From Tubulanus polymorphus (taxonomy: Eukaryota > Nemertea > Palaeonemertea > Tubulaniformes > Tubulanidae), in the NCBI RefSeq assembly GCF_964204645.1, contig NC_134027.1, forward strand, positions 4,452,485 through 4,516,484: a DNA stretch of 64,000 nucleotides. The letters run 5' to 3'. Below the pieces are notes generated by a model, which worked only from the letters and a program-made list of their open reading frames with translations, did not search any database and was not told the DNA's origin. Positions 35,661 to 56,100 of this stretch are shown piece by piece. The position numbers and the translations under genes are program-made. Numbering within the stretch: the first letter of the stretch is position 1; every line of letters begins with the position of its first letter.

Positions 35661-38600
35661 TGAATATATAAATCGTTATTTTACTAAAACAGTAGTTTGG
35701 TCCTTTCCTCAGCTATCAAAGGGCCAATGAATTTCACTTAAGACATCAAGCATCGCATAGTGTGTTCGGCTTAAGTAGTTTTTTATCATCACTTAAAAAT
35801 TGCGGTATCAAAAAGTAGAACTTTTTGTGCAAAGTAAGCATAGAGCCTTAAAAAACGTACTCGCTACAAACCATGTACATGTATTGATTTTTGTCTTGGA
35901 ACGAATCTTCTTTATTGCCAGGTAGTGTTTTCAATGTATCCTGGATCTCTTGTATTGTGAGGTGTCATGGTGTCCTTTGAGTTCACCAATGGTGGTAAAA
36001 TCCAGATAACAGAAAAAAAACATGATTTACATATACCTAGTTTTTATTTGATTTTGACAGTCTGTGATTTCTTGGATAAAATTAGCTTAATACAGAAGAA
36101 ACTACTGCTCATGCAAATCATTGAGTAAATTGAAACTTAAGTTTGACAGAAAGTGTATTGTACAAGATGAATAGAAATACAAAAAATAATACCAGTTTTT
36201 GACAAAAAAATAATCTGCATTTTTATGTCTGGTCTATCCCGACTAAATCCAGGTGTGTTGGAAGCAATCTTTGATTGCCGCGGCTAATTGCCGATTTTTT
36301 ACAGGTTTTATAATGCAGCGGTGAATTTACTTTCAATTTCTCCAAAACATGTTATTCAAAGAAAGAAAATGTCATTCAGTGAATTATTGCCGCGGCATTC
36401 CAACTCCACTGAAATCAATCTAATGCTGAGCCTTTTACTAAATATAGTAAAACTCAACCTGAGCCCTAGGTATGCTAAATAGACTATAACTTACATACGA
36501 AAATATAATTGTTCCAATTATTTTAATTGATCCAAGTTATTCATTCTGGGAACATGATATCAAAAGCTGCTGATAGACATGTCAAACTTGTGTTTTCAGT
36601 CATTGAGCGCACAACATAACTGCAGTGAAGTCCGTCCTACTGTAACAGACCGAAATCAACCAAAGCAAGCGAATACTGTTCGGAATCAATCATATTCTCC
36701 AATCAGTATTGGGTCTGGTCTGGGGAACGTTTTAGCACCAGAAAGTTTTAAATAAATTAAACATACAGAATATACTGGTATGCATATACTGGGAAGAAGT
36801 AAATTAAGACCTCAGCCTCAATATTCAGAATTCAAGGTAGGGGGAACATTGATCCAAATTCCTATATTGAATGAGTAACTACTAGTTAGAATAGTTCAGT
36901 TTAACAATCATTCAACCACAATATCAGTTATTATAATATCTTTTGCCCGACCTTAAGAGATAATTATGAAAGGTCATGTGAATATTTGCTATTTTTGCTT
37001 GACATAAATTATTCAGTTCACCCATATCTTACTGCGCTATCCATTCATTGATGAAATGTAAAAACAGCTTTATCAATAACATTCACAAAACAAATATGCG
37101 TATATATTCATTTATCCGTAGTGCATGATGAAACAAAGGGCAAACTGACAGTAATTGATTTGAAGATTTTGAATATGACACCACGTCATGGAATTTTACA
37201 ATTATTTTCAGGCTACATGAGATAATTTATAAGCATATACCGCAGTATTGAATTATAATTTGCATTGTTTACGACACAAACTAAAGCCAGATGTCACCAA
37301 TCGGATTACATGAACAGTACTTAAACATCAGAGTAAACACTGCGAATATGTTTCGTCATCGGTGATTTTCAAAGAAATAGCTGAATCTACGTCAATAATG
37401 AACTGGCAGGTCACTGGATTGGGATTTCACAATAATCCAGCAATCACCAACAGTAATTCACACCAGTGAAATTAACCCATGGTCTGTAATGATTAGTCTG
37501 CAATTCATGTTAATATTCAAGCTTAATGCCCTCTTTCAACTCAGAACCATCATAAATCTAGGTTTATTCTGAATATAGCTAGTAGTCTATAAGGAAAAAC
37601 CTCTTGATCTAATATGGATCATCAGTTAACATGCTTACTTTTCTTAGAGCACTGATTGTCGAAATTTGATGTTTTAAATGGGTATAAACATGTCATACTT
37701 TTATTACACACTATATATTTATATATGTATAGGAGCATAAATCCAGAAGAAATGAAGACATGCTTGAGGGAGTATTGAAATTAATTGATAGTATGAAATA
37801 CAACTAAGATTAGAAATGAGCATAGTACTCCGAGTTCAAAGATATAAACAAACAGCCAGGAGACAGTTACTCTGTATCAAATGTCGTAATGTTAAAGTAT
37901 TTCACAATGTTACGATATCTCATACATTCAATGCTTAATTGTACATGTACATGTTTATTATAGAGATAGCTAACGTTATATAAGAAGAAACATGTAGACA
38001 TTTTTTATAACATTCATTCAGAGGTTAATTGACATTCTTTCACTTCAAAACATTGTCTCGTTTCATAACTACAAAAATAAATAATTGTAACCGTAATTCA
38101 CTGATGTATACACGTGATTATAAGTTACATCCATTGACATTATCATAACAGTAAATATATGTATATATGTATTATGTATGTTGATCTTACATTCATTATC
38201 ATAATAGTAGAAAAGGTCCGATGGATTTACCTTAAATGACTATCGATATCAATCAGTCATCGTGTAAAATAAATGCAATTTCTACAGGTACAACAGGTTT
38301 AATACGGTACAAGTAGTAAAACCGCAGTACGCTGGTTAACCTGGGTTGCAATCGCGTTTCGCAATATCTAATTCTGAAAGCAAATAATCTATTCGACGTA
38401 CCTACAATAACCATTCGGAAAAATCGGACGTTTTCCAATAAACATTTTGAAACACACGTGAGCACAAGATATATAAGTAGAAAACCACCGTATATTTTGT
38501 TGTCCAGCAATATTTCGATCTTTGAAAATGTCTCGTTTGAGTGTGAAGTCGAGTACCTACCAGCAGTTACCCGAATATCTCAAATTAAAACATACAGGTT

Positions 38601-39500
38601 GAATAACTGAAAGGATTCAGGTGACCTTCCTGGTTTTTTACGAATGGCATTAATTTTAACACGGTTAAAGCCATTTATCAAAAATAACGTTTTGAATTAA
38701 TCTATCACAAACAGCTGGATTCAGAAAATCAAACATCAATTCTCAAAGCAACAAAAAACAACAGCTTTTTAGAGTAAAATTAGCGAAAGCTAATATAACA
38801 GATTCAGTCTACTAATAGATCATCGGAGTCTCGAATCAACGAATCATTATAGCATTACAAAGCAAATAAACTGTATGAATTCGACAAGGTGGCTTATCCT
38901 TCATATTACTTTAATCGAAGACAACATTGCACCGAAACAGTTAATATTAAAGCTCTAATGCTTCATGATAGATGAAAAGCACACTTATATACTTATTTTT
39001 TGGTAACTTCTACGGTTGATATAGAACCATTTTAACCTTTTCGTACGATAAAACAGAATTTTTCAAACTGCACAAAAATGAAATGCCATTTTTTTTCTTC
39101 ATTAGCACGGCGACATAGAGAGAGATAGAGGAAAAATCAATTTCAAATGACGGATCAATCAGTATCTATACGTTAAATACTGACGAGTACAAGATTGGTA
39201 GCAACAACTTGTAAATAGTTTACTCATTTATGTTGAATTGACGACAACTGTGACGACAAGACTGCTCGTTATTTCTCTCCATGGAATCATGACGAAGTCT
39301 ACAAAAGAAAGCGATCGTAAAGCATCTTAAAAACGCAATCCACATTACAGATAAACCCTGATGGTCTCAGCAGTTGATGTTACACAAATATGACAAGCTG
39401 TAGATATATGAAAAGTCCCACAGTAAAAATGTTTTATCTGACAAAATTCATTGAAATGAAACCATGTTTCAAATGAGTGTTTTATTCGACAAACACAAAC
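35661..39500. other. Gene-free AT-rich region 3' of GNAI
   Basis: No exon of a known family was found on either strand. The part nearest 39,666 should include the GNAI 3' UTR. Candidate minus-strand poly(A) hexamers (plus TTTATT) occur at about 39480 and 37954, but none can be chosen by eye. Confidence 0.5.
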
Positions 39501-39519
39501 TGCATAATCAATGTCGAAG

Positions 39520-39600
39520 TGGACTAGTTTTAGTGGTCTACTGATAAGCATGCTTGCTTTGTATGTACAAGATCTGGGTTCGATTCGCGGTGAATGCACG
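39520..39600 (+). repeat. Decayed tRNA / SINE head
   Basis: The segment resembles a tRNA: AGTGGTCTACTGATAAGC (D-arm/A box), a CTTG...CAAG stem, then TGGGTTCGATTC (B box, 39575-39586). The acceptor stem does not pair, so it is a pseudo-tRNA or SINE head, not a working tRNA gene. Confidence 0.45.
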
Positions 39601-39665
39601 TAATTTTACTATCACTCATGACTCATTAATGGTTACAGATATTACATTTACCTTATTTCAGGTCC

Positions 39666-44936
<5,271 letters not shown>

Positions 44937-45505
44937 GATAAGATTTCTGAGTTGATTCTGTTGTTGTTTATGCGAGTGACTGCTGTGGCCTGGTGGAGTG
45001 GGTAGCGGGTAGGCGGCTTTTTGAGGGAAGGGAAATAAAAGTCTCAAATGCACCAAAAATAACCGAGTTAACTGGAGTATCCGATATCAATAAAACTCTA
45101 TCCAATCTAAACACACTTAATCCGTACTTCAAATTGGTAAAACGTGTAAATCCGCCTTTAAAACCTGGTTTAATCACACCCGGAATTTTTTTTTTTGAAT
45201 GAATCTAACCCGAATTCCCGGATGCCTCGGAGAATCTCGCGAGATCTTACATTCTAGGTGGCAGCACCAGCTGGTTAGGCAATAAAATCTGCGCGGCCTA
45301 ACCACCCGGTGTCTGGCTAACGATACACTTCACGGTATAGAAATCATAACTAATGTGTTAGTAATATATGTTAAAATACGTATGAATATGTTAATGCATT
45401 ATACAATAAACTTTAATAAGTTTTCAATATGAAGGAACAGTCCATAAAGAATTCAAAAGTAATAAAATAAAAATGGACGGTTTTAATTAATTCTAAATCG
45501 AAGCT
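44937..45505 (-). other. GNAI 5' region / TSSK 3' flank
   Basis: This short intergenic gap between two tandem minus-strand genes should contain the GNAI promoter and TSSK poly(A) site. A GC-rich stretch (44990-45020) lies next to the GNAI start. A 9-bp-arm hairpin, TGGTTAGGC (45272-45280) / GCCTAACCA (45296-45304), lies in the middle. No TATA box was identified. Confidence 0.5.
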
Positions 45506-47112
<1,607 letters not shown>

Positions 47113-47814
47113 CTTATCTCGTTGCTACGATATCGTTGGTTGTTACGGGTTTTGTATGAATTAGTCGTAGCAACGTCCAAATGGAGACTGGGTGTGGTTT
47201 ACAAGCATACAACCTTGATTTCCTTTTTTCTTATTTCCAGAAGCCGTAGGAAATTGTTTCTCTGGACGTATTTTTCATAACCCAGACTCCCCCACTTAAG
47301 TTTCATCGCCATTTGCAGACGCTTCCTCAAACATTTACTCGTAAATGCTTCTAAAGCACTGAGAAAACGTCCCCATGTCTTGGTAGTCCAACAATCTGAC
47401 GGGCAACCATTTCTGAATAACTTCTATTTTGATGCGCATCCAGCGACGTCCTTTGAAATAATGTGATGCACGTCTGGCGTGCAGAATGTATTAATTAGTA
47501 CATGCATATATTTTTGATTTGTTACTCAAAGATGAGTAACAAATGGAGAGCTGGAGTGTTGTTGAGCTGGAGTGGCATGGTACCAACATGGACTGGTCTT
47601 AGGCACCCATGGTAACTGGTCCATGTGCTAATTTTGATACATCATCAGATAACTTTTTCTGACAAAATATGTGACGGTGCTTATCGGGGATATATCTCTG
47701 CTGGGTGCTTATGTGCCGCTCATAAATGTTGATTATTCCTTGTTATTCCGTGAAGTCTATGAAGGATACGAGACTGAAATAACGCGACCGAAGAATCTAT
47801 GATAACGTTATATA
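47113..47814 (-). other. TSSK 5' flank / region between TSSK and IP3-receptor 3' end
   Basis: No gene was recognised. The start of the TSSK transcript should lie close to 47113. A small inverted repeat (TTTGTTACTCA / TGAGTAACAAA) lies near 47518-47543. Confidence 0.5.
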
Positions 47815-47824
47815 TTTATTTATT
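47815..47824 (-). promoter_or_regulatory. Candidate poly(A) signals for the IP3-receptor transcript
   Basis: Plus-strand TTTATTTATT reads AATAAATAAA on the minus strand, 2.4 kb past the ITPR stop. It is the strongest cluster found in the 3' flank. Closer variant signals may be used instead. Confidence 0.3.
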
Positions 47825-50198
47825 TACAGCCATACACAACACTGAAAATCACATATAAAAAACATCATTGACTCAGAAGCGATCCTTGTTACGTTGTATC
47901 ATAAATGAATTTTCTGCAAATATTTTCAATGTGTCACATCAAAAGTCACATACATATATACATATATGATAAATTGGTTCATGCCTAGGAAAGGTATTTA
48001 AAGCTCTCGAGGAAGGTGGCAAAGTGCCCATGATGATAATGAAATCTTAGCATTACACAGTGTATATCAATAGATAAAATACTAAACCTACATAACAAAC
48101 CAGTAAGGTTATTCTAAAATGGGAAACTTGACATTAAAACAATTTGTTAATGCAAAAGAACTAGCGATCTACTTTAATACACTTTTGATATCAATACTTG
48201 GAAGTAATTTCAATAATCGATTGCATATAAAGCTACCTTTACTTTTCGAACATAAACCTTTCGAAACAACACCATCTTTAAAGCTATTATGGACAAAAAT
48301 ATATGGACATACAAGGAACCTGTTCCGATTTTTGTGTATATTCTTGTCAATTCACTATAAGCATACAATCAAAGAGAACTTCTGATAAGTGCAATGCACC
48401 AACCAAAATCATTTGACAATCGATTATAATCCAATAACTATTGCTTGAGATCGGTTTGGAGTGATTCTTGGCTAGAATTGTAATGTACCAGTTCTATTGG
48501 TAGGCAAGTCATCAGTAGACAATATCGCTGGATTAATCGGCAGATTTGAGTGGGAGCCAGTCTCTTTCAACAATCCTATCCTTTGTTTTCTCATCCTTTG
48601 ATACTGCATCTGTGGAAGTTAGAAAACACTAATTCACTGCACAATGACAACATACAACTGAATAATATCCAAGTTAATCTTGTTAAGTCTATTCATGAAA
48701 TTGCGAAACACTTAAATTTCATGTTTATGTAGAAGTTTCCTTTTTTTAAATTTTTTTTTCATTAGAATACATTCTGAGGTTACCAGTTGATATTTTTTCA
48801 AGATGTTATGATTAGGCAGTTATTAGGCAGGAACAAGGTTAGATACAAGCCACACTAATGCAAAAGTAGAAGAAGCCACATACATCAACAGTTCCTAAAA
48901 AGACTGCTCTAATTGATTAAAAAGCATGAAAACTAAAAACAGGCTAATAGAAACCGAAATAAGGAGAGAATAATCTTTTATTTTCAATACGATGAATTTT
49001 CATGATTCAGATCATACAATATATAACAACATGATAGAATAAGTACATTGGTCATTCAAAACTTGGAGGATTTAGACTCTGAAGTTTCATTCCTTCAAAC
49101 TTCAACAATTCCATATGAATAATTAAGGCATTATCCATTCAAGTGAATAGAAGTTTCAGTTTAAAGGTCAAGTATATACATGAAATGTGTTAATTCAAAT
49201 ATCACATTTATTAAATGTACATACAATTTTAATTTAGGCTCGATGGTCAGAATATGTCAGTAGCTAGTACCGGTATGAAAAATACTGCTAGTATGAATAC
49301 TCTTCAGGCATCATGGAAGGGCATCCATTGATTTATGTTGTAAATGTAGTGAACTAATAATAATTCCAGTCAAAATACTTGAGTTAAGTGCAAAAATCTA
49401 ACTACAGTACAGACACTTATAATGTTAATAAAAGACATTTATATTACATAAGCACGCTGTAGCTAATCACTCATACATGGTTGTAAATTGCTAAATTTAT
49501 ATAAAATTCTTCCATCTGTGTATAACATGTATTGGTATGTATCAAATAAAAATATTTTCACTATTATTTACATAATAAAGCAAACAAATTTAAGTATCAT
49601 ATAGAATATGCAAATGAAAAATAAAACATAACAACAATGGCACCATAGACATGCACAAGATCCAATAGAACATAACCACCATATGAGCTTCAGAATGAAA
49701 CAAATTGAGAACAACTCTGAGCTAGATGTCTTCTTTGATTGTTAAATTTCTCAAATGAAACGATATCATAAATCCAAATCTAGACAAGGCTGAACAATGT
49801 CTGCAGCTCAGCATTTGTCAAAAAAATGAACTGATCAATGTGAAATGCAATTTTCATACATGGCGAAAATGTATCATAAGATAATTAGTTTACAAAGCAT
49901 TATTTAAGGTTTTGTCAAGTCAATTACCAAGCATTTCGATCAAAGTAGGTAATAGACCTCCCTTGTCATAACCAGGTATTCTGGCTCAATCTCATTCTTA
50001 CATAATTTGACCTCAAAAAGATTCCCTTCAAAAGGATAGAAGAATAAGAGCAAACTCCACCCACCAGATATCAATGAGCCAAGATAGAATTGTAATTCTA
50101 AGACACAATAGGACCTCAATACATACGTATGATATATATATATGTTTAAGATAATACTATAAGGTATCGATTAATGACAACAACAATAATAGATGGCG
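47825..50198 (-). other. Probable IP3-receptor 3' UTR / intergenic DNA
   Basis: This AT-rich interval lies 3' of the ITPR stop codon on the minus strand. No gene of any family was recognised on either strand; small plus-strand frames (48119-48385, 48550-48732) look like chance. Confidence 0.4.
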
Positions 50199-53100
50199 CT
50201 ACCAGTTCGTTGTATTGAGTAAACCAATACGCTGTTTCTGTTTTCGTTGTTCTTGCATCTGAAAACGTAGATAAAAACAGTTGTTGTTGTTAGTGGTCAG
50301 TCAGCTATAGATGATCATTACAAAGCAGTAAACTCCACTCCATACACTGCAAACCAGTCCTGATTGTCACTCTTCTTTTTGTAACAGCCATCGTAAAATA
50401 CATCCTCATGGAATGGAATTTTGATGAAAAGTGACAATCATCCATTAAATCACTAGGTGGTTAGAGGTGATAAACTGGTTCAGATATGTGACACCCCATG
50501 TGAGCTTCATAAGATAGATATATCCTACATAGTTTACTGTTGAAATGATAAAGCCATGCAATGATAAGTTGAATATTAGTGTCTGTGACAGATTGGCTAA
50601 TCTATCTCAGTTAGAAATGGCTAGAAATACAAGCTTATAGATTACTCTTGAGAAAAGTGTTCTTTGGAGAAGTTATTTTAGTATCTAGGTTTCTAGCATA
50701 TAATATCTCTTGATTATGATTATTAAGCCTGATATTGAATGATTGATGATGAAAGGCATATTAGGCATTTAGGTACTCTACAATCTACACATAGTTTGTA
50801 CTTGATACCTACATGCAAAACCTGTGATTGTAAAATGAATGAGTAATCCTTTAGTTTCGTATCATAGAGTAACTTCGATAATATATCAGTTCATCCGTAA
50901 AGAAAATAATAATCTATCATTGTAACCTTTATATAGAAGTGGATAGGAAAAAGCAAGAATACTTTTTACTGGTTCCAGAATTATCAATCTGTTTAGATCA
51001 CATGCGCCGGTCATAAAAACTGAATCGAGTTAGTGAATTCCTTTTAAATCACAAATGCATTGATTGCATACATTCCAAGAAATTAGACGCACAATACAAA
51101 CCTGATCTTTAAGATCTGTTAATTGAAGTGATAATGTCTGCACAAGTTTCGTAGTACATTCAAGTTGTTGCTGGAGATTGCGTAACTCATTTTGCTCCCC
51201 TTCACTGTCATCAGCAGCTAATGACATAGCGCGCATTCGTGGGAACCAGTCCAAAACACGATCCTGAAAATAGTTTGGAATTGGTTGAGAGATTGAAGGG
51301 TCTAAAAATTACATACAAAATATACATTTCATGTACCTTGACCATGGTGTAAACATAGCTCTCAGGTCCAGTGAATTCTGTAGGGTCTTTTACTTTGAGC
51401 AAAACTATGAAGAACAGATAATGCCACATGTTGTGTTCCGACGCGATATGGTCTTCGAATGTTACAGATTTGTTATCAAAGGATGACCGATCCAAACCTG
51501 GAGAATAATACACAAAAACCTAAAAATAGCAACAGGTTTTCTACAAATTAAGCAACTCTAATATGTAATATGCGAACATACCGCAAATGAAACAAGTATT
51601 TTTGAGAATTTCTTCTTTGTTTTGTTTCTCACTTCTGAGGTCGGCGAACGTGTCAATGATGACACCAAAAATCAAGTTCAACACGATAATAATAACAATG
51701 AAGAAAAATAGAAGGTCATAAACAATTCGAAAAATAAACAACGGCTCCTGAAAAAAAAAACAGAACACAAAAATATGATGACTGATCATTCATCAGTTTT
51801 ATCTATAGATGTCCATTTGTGTTTTATTTACCCTGCTGCTTGGTTTACGTAGGACATCTCCAATACCACCACCATTTCTCAAACCTTCATTCAACGTTGT
51901 TACTATACACATGACCAATGAATCACAATGCCGTTCCTTTTCATCTTCATCCTGTTTTTCTTCAACAAGTGAACTAGGGGGCAGCACTGTAAAAGTCACC
52001 AGTAATCATCAGAGGTCATTGTATACAACGCCCTCAGTCACAAAAGTTAGTCCATGAAAATCAACTCACCGATTTTAGGAACTTCAGTTTCCGTGCAGTT
52101 TGGTTCTGATTTGGAGCATGTTCCTTGAGCATTGGCACCGCCCGCGAATGCAGCCACATTCCCAACACCGGATGAACTGGCAGCTGCAGTACCTACTGCA
52201 GCAGCACCAGCTACAGAAGCTGCTGCTTCTGTTGTATAAGAAACAATAGGTTACACTTTAGTTAGGGAACTAAATCAGGATATGAAGAGACTTTCTCAAT
52301 ATCAAACTCACCACCACTTAATGGATTGACTTCCATTAGGAAATCATCTTTGAAGAAAATGAATGCGATGATTGAAAACAAATAAATGAGAATCACGGCT
52401 AGTATGGCTGTTAGGAGGATTGATCGACCATTTTTAGTCACAGACTTAATCACATTCCACAGAGTCTCCTCGCGATAAACCAGATCTAACAACTGAAATA
52501 CATACCGATAATAGAACAAGATAGAATCATTGACATCAACTGATGTGAAATCATTAAAATTGCGTTTCGGAATCAGTAAAACTTACCAATAAACTATAGA
52601 AGAATTCATGAACTGTGATTCCGAGCAAACACAACACAACGTACATGATGTGATATAGCAGTTCTATATCAGTGAGTATATGGGGCAAGGATTTTGTGAA
52701 TGTACCTCGATTACCCATTAAACTGACTAGAAACACACATTTATTGATCACCTGTATAGAGGAAAGAATGCACACATGTAATAAAAGATTTGCAAAATAA
52801 GAGGGTAATTTTCATTGAAGTTGATATATATATAAACTAACATTTAGTACTCCTATCAGTAGAAGTGTCGGTTCCAATCCCACAGAGAATATAAGTCTCA
52901 GTATAGTTGATGATATGAGAGTTCGGATGCCAGATGGTCGCGGAAGATAGATCACAATTGCTAATGATACAAACATCGCAGTCCACACTAGACCAGATAG
53001 GTGGGTATCAAGCTCTAAGAATACAAATGAACTCATTGCAATATCAGAAATACAGCATTTTTATACCAGAAATACAGTCAATCCTTGATTATCCCGGCAC

Positions 53101-56100
53101 AAACCCTCTGTTTTAAAAATCCTTCTTCATCGTAAATGAAAATGATATTCAGTTATGTACAACCCTCAATTATCCCCCAACAAGATACTGATCCCAACAA
53201 CGGTGGCAGATAATCACAAGTTGAGTGCACTCAGAAAATCAAAGGATTATGAAATGATGGTCATACCTGCTGTAGCACCGTTAAATGGATAAAAGCATGC
53301 TACAAGTAGATTGATAAGGACGGCCAGGTTGAAGGATATACTACTCCACAGTTGATTTTGACTGCTAAACCAGTATAACACTTGATTTGCTAAAACGAAC
53401 GAAGCAATATTGGTTTGATTGAATTTGAACCATGTCTGTCGTATGATGTATCAATGTATATGATATGTACCTCTGAGCTTCTTCTGCCAGTTCATTTCCG
53501 CGTACATATCTTCAATACGTTCGAAGAATTCCTGTACTTTACTGCCTTGATCATCGCGTTCTGCTGTTGTGAATACACGCACCTTCGTTTCTTTTGTGAG
53601 ATAGTAACAGTTTTCAGGAATCGGGAATACGATTTGTTCCATAGTTCTGTCATGACGAACGATCTGTAAGAAATTCATTCAATCAAATTCAAGCTTTTAG
53701 GAGAATTCTTTTGTTGATATCCAAGGATATGTGCCAAAACTCACCTCAATTTGAGCAGTGTGTTCAGCATAATATTTGAGAGCTGGGTCTTCAGCATTTT
53801 GTCGTAGAAGAGCCGAAAGATCCTTATTATGTTGAGCCAACTATAAATACATTGATAACTTTTGATTAACAGAACTGGACTTGGATATGTACAGTAAGGG
53901 AGGAGGGAACAGAATTGAACTTGGTCAATTAACTGACCTGGTGTGCAAGAATGTATATGTTATGTCCAACTTCTTTCGGTGACACGACACTATCATCAGC
54001 CTCTTCTTCCTCTTCTCCCTCACCGACCATCTCATCCAATGCTGCCTGGTTATACGCTTGTTTAGCCACTTCGACGAGCTGTTTCGGTGTCATATTATAC
54101 AGAATTCGATCGGCATTCTCGCTGTCGTGTCGACTTTCCATGATTGCCAATAGCAACTTTGAAGCATTGTTCTAAAAAGATATTTTCATATACCTGTATT
54201 CTTCATTTAAAGCATGCCTATGATGCCTAGAATTCTAAGTAGCCAGAACTCTTACCTTTAACTCAAGGACTAGATCCATGCGATTCTTGCCTAGTGGGTT
54301 GATATCGTTCAGTATTAATGCCGTGATGATATCGATACCATTACTTTCATGCGTTGTAATACTATTCTGGTTTTCGTGACATGGACCCTGACAGTATTCA
54401 GTCAATGTGACCAGAGTTTGATTAATAAGTGAAACGTTGTGTTCATTGATGTATAAACCTAGTAAACCCAAACCTCCCGTGGTACTGCCACAGATACAGT
54501 CCAAAAATTGTAGCGTTTCACATACCAGATTGTAGTTAGTTTTGTTGTTTTGACTTCGAAGGTAATTCTACAATGAAAACATCATTTCATGACTTGTTTA
54601 TTCCGTCAATCAACGGCGAGATAACATTCACATCGATCACTGACCTGTAAGTCCCGATTATGATTTTCACAAAGTAATTGTAGAAATCGTAGAATCGGTT
54701 GCATCACTGAAATTTCAGGTGACACTTTCTCCTCTTTTTCCGTTTTCTTTTCAACTGTGACATCATCGTTAGATTGTAAATGCGATTGACTGTAATCTTC
54801 ATCTTGTGATCTCATCCGTCTGACATGAGCCAATGCTTTACTAGTGTGTAATGCAGCATCTTCTAACTGCTCCTTCAATTCTCCATTAACAAACGTTCCC
54901 AAAGGACGACCTATGAAAATCATCATATTTCCTTTTATGACTTAAAGACAGGTATGCAAGTACAGAAACTTAGCCTGGCTTAAACTCAGATTGATGATAG
55001 AACAAAAACCTAAGATATCCCTATATCTAAAATACCTACAATTATCATGCAGTCAAAGATTTGTTTGTACGAGTTAAGCAAAGTTAGTGTATACCCAGTG
55101 TAGAATTAGACATACCATCAGTGCTATCCTTATGGTGATTTTCCTCAGTTTTCTTAGCAGCATGCACCAGTGAATCCCCAGTGTTTACTGTCACTGTGGC
55201 TTTGATTTCATTCTGCGCATCACGCATTCGATCATAGAATACTTTGAAAAACTTTTCCGAATTCTTTGTCGTCGTCAGTTGTTCATAGAAGGATTTCTAG
55301 AAAAGAACATCAGCATTAGATATGTTGCTACACCCCGGGAAAGATAAGTTCGAATTCAAAAGCTCCACATTTGCTACCTGAATAGTACTGTTGCCACCTT
55401 CTAACAAAGCTATGGCAAGCTCAACAGTTTCAATGAAAATTCGATGTCCACTGTTATTTATGACCAGATCTACCACTAAATCAGATGCACCTTCTTTGTC
55501 CAAATGACACTGAAGTAAGATTATCCATGTCATTTATTGAACACAATAGAATTAATCTCCACTCAATCTAAACAGTACCATGATAAGTTTTACGAACCTG
55601 AACTTCTGCTAGAGTCATCTGAGCACGTTTTAACATTACAGAACCTGGTCCACTAGCAACTAGACTACCTTTGTGACCGTGATCTTTGGAAGCGTTACTT
55701 TCACGTCGATTGCGCGAAAACGAGGGACCGTAGAAACGCACTTTCAGAGTTTGTCGCAATGCTTCCCCCTAGAATAGAAAATATATGGTAAAATCAGAAT
55801 CTCTTTAAAACAGTTCAAAAATCAAAACATGTGTTAAGTACACGGCTTTGTGAAAACAAGACATGTACTGCTAGGTTGAAAACGTTGTGATAAGAAAAAT
55901 CAATTCATTAATATTCCATGGTAATCATCAGGTAACAGCAAATAACCAAACATAATTCATTGATTCTTATGTAACATTGAGACAACATTATCCATAGAAA
56001 GTAATCAACTCGTGAGTGTCTTAGTCCTGTTGGAATTGTAAAGCTAATCTAGTGTTATCAGGTCGCCAACATCGTGTGATAGCATTACAACAAAAATATT

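Noticed and set aside
39520-39600. Functional tRNA gene
   Set aside because: The A and B boxes are recognisable but the acceptor stem does not pair and the anticodon arm has only four pairs; a decayed SINE head is more likely.
54606-54926. 106-codon minus-strand ORF with its own ATG, as a separate gene
   Set aside because: It is ITPR exon 54645-54910 read into flanking intron on both sides.
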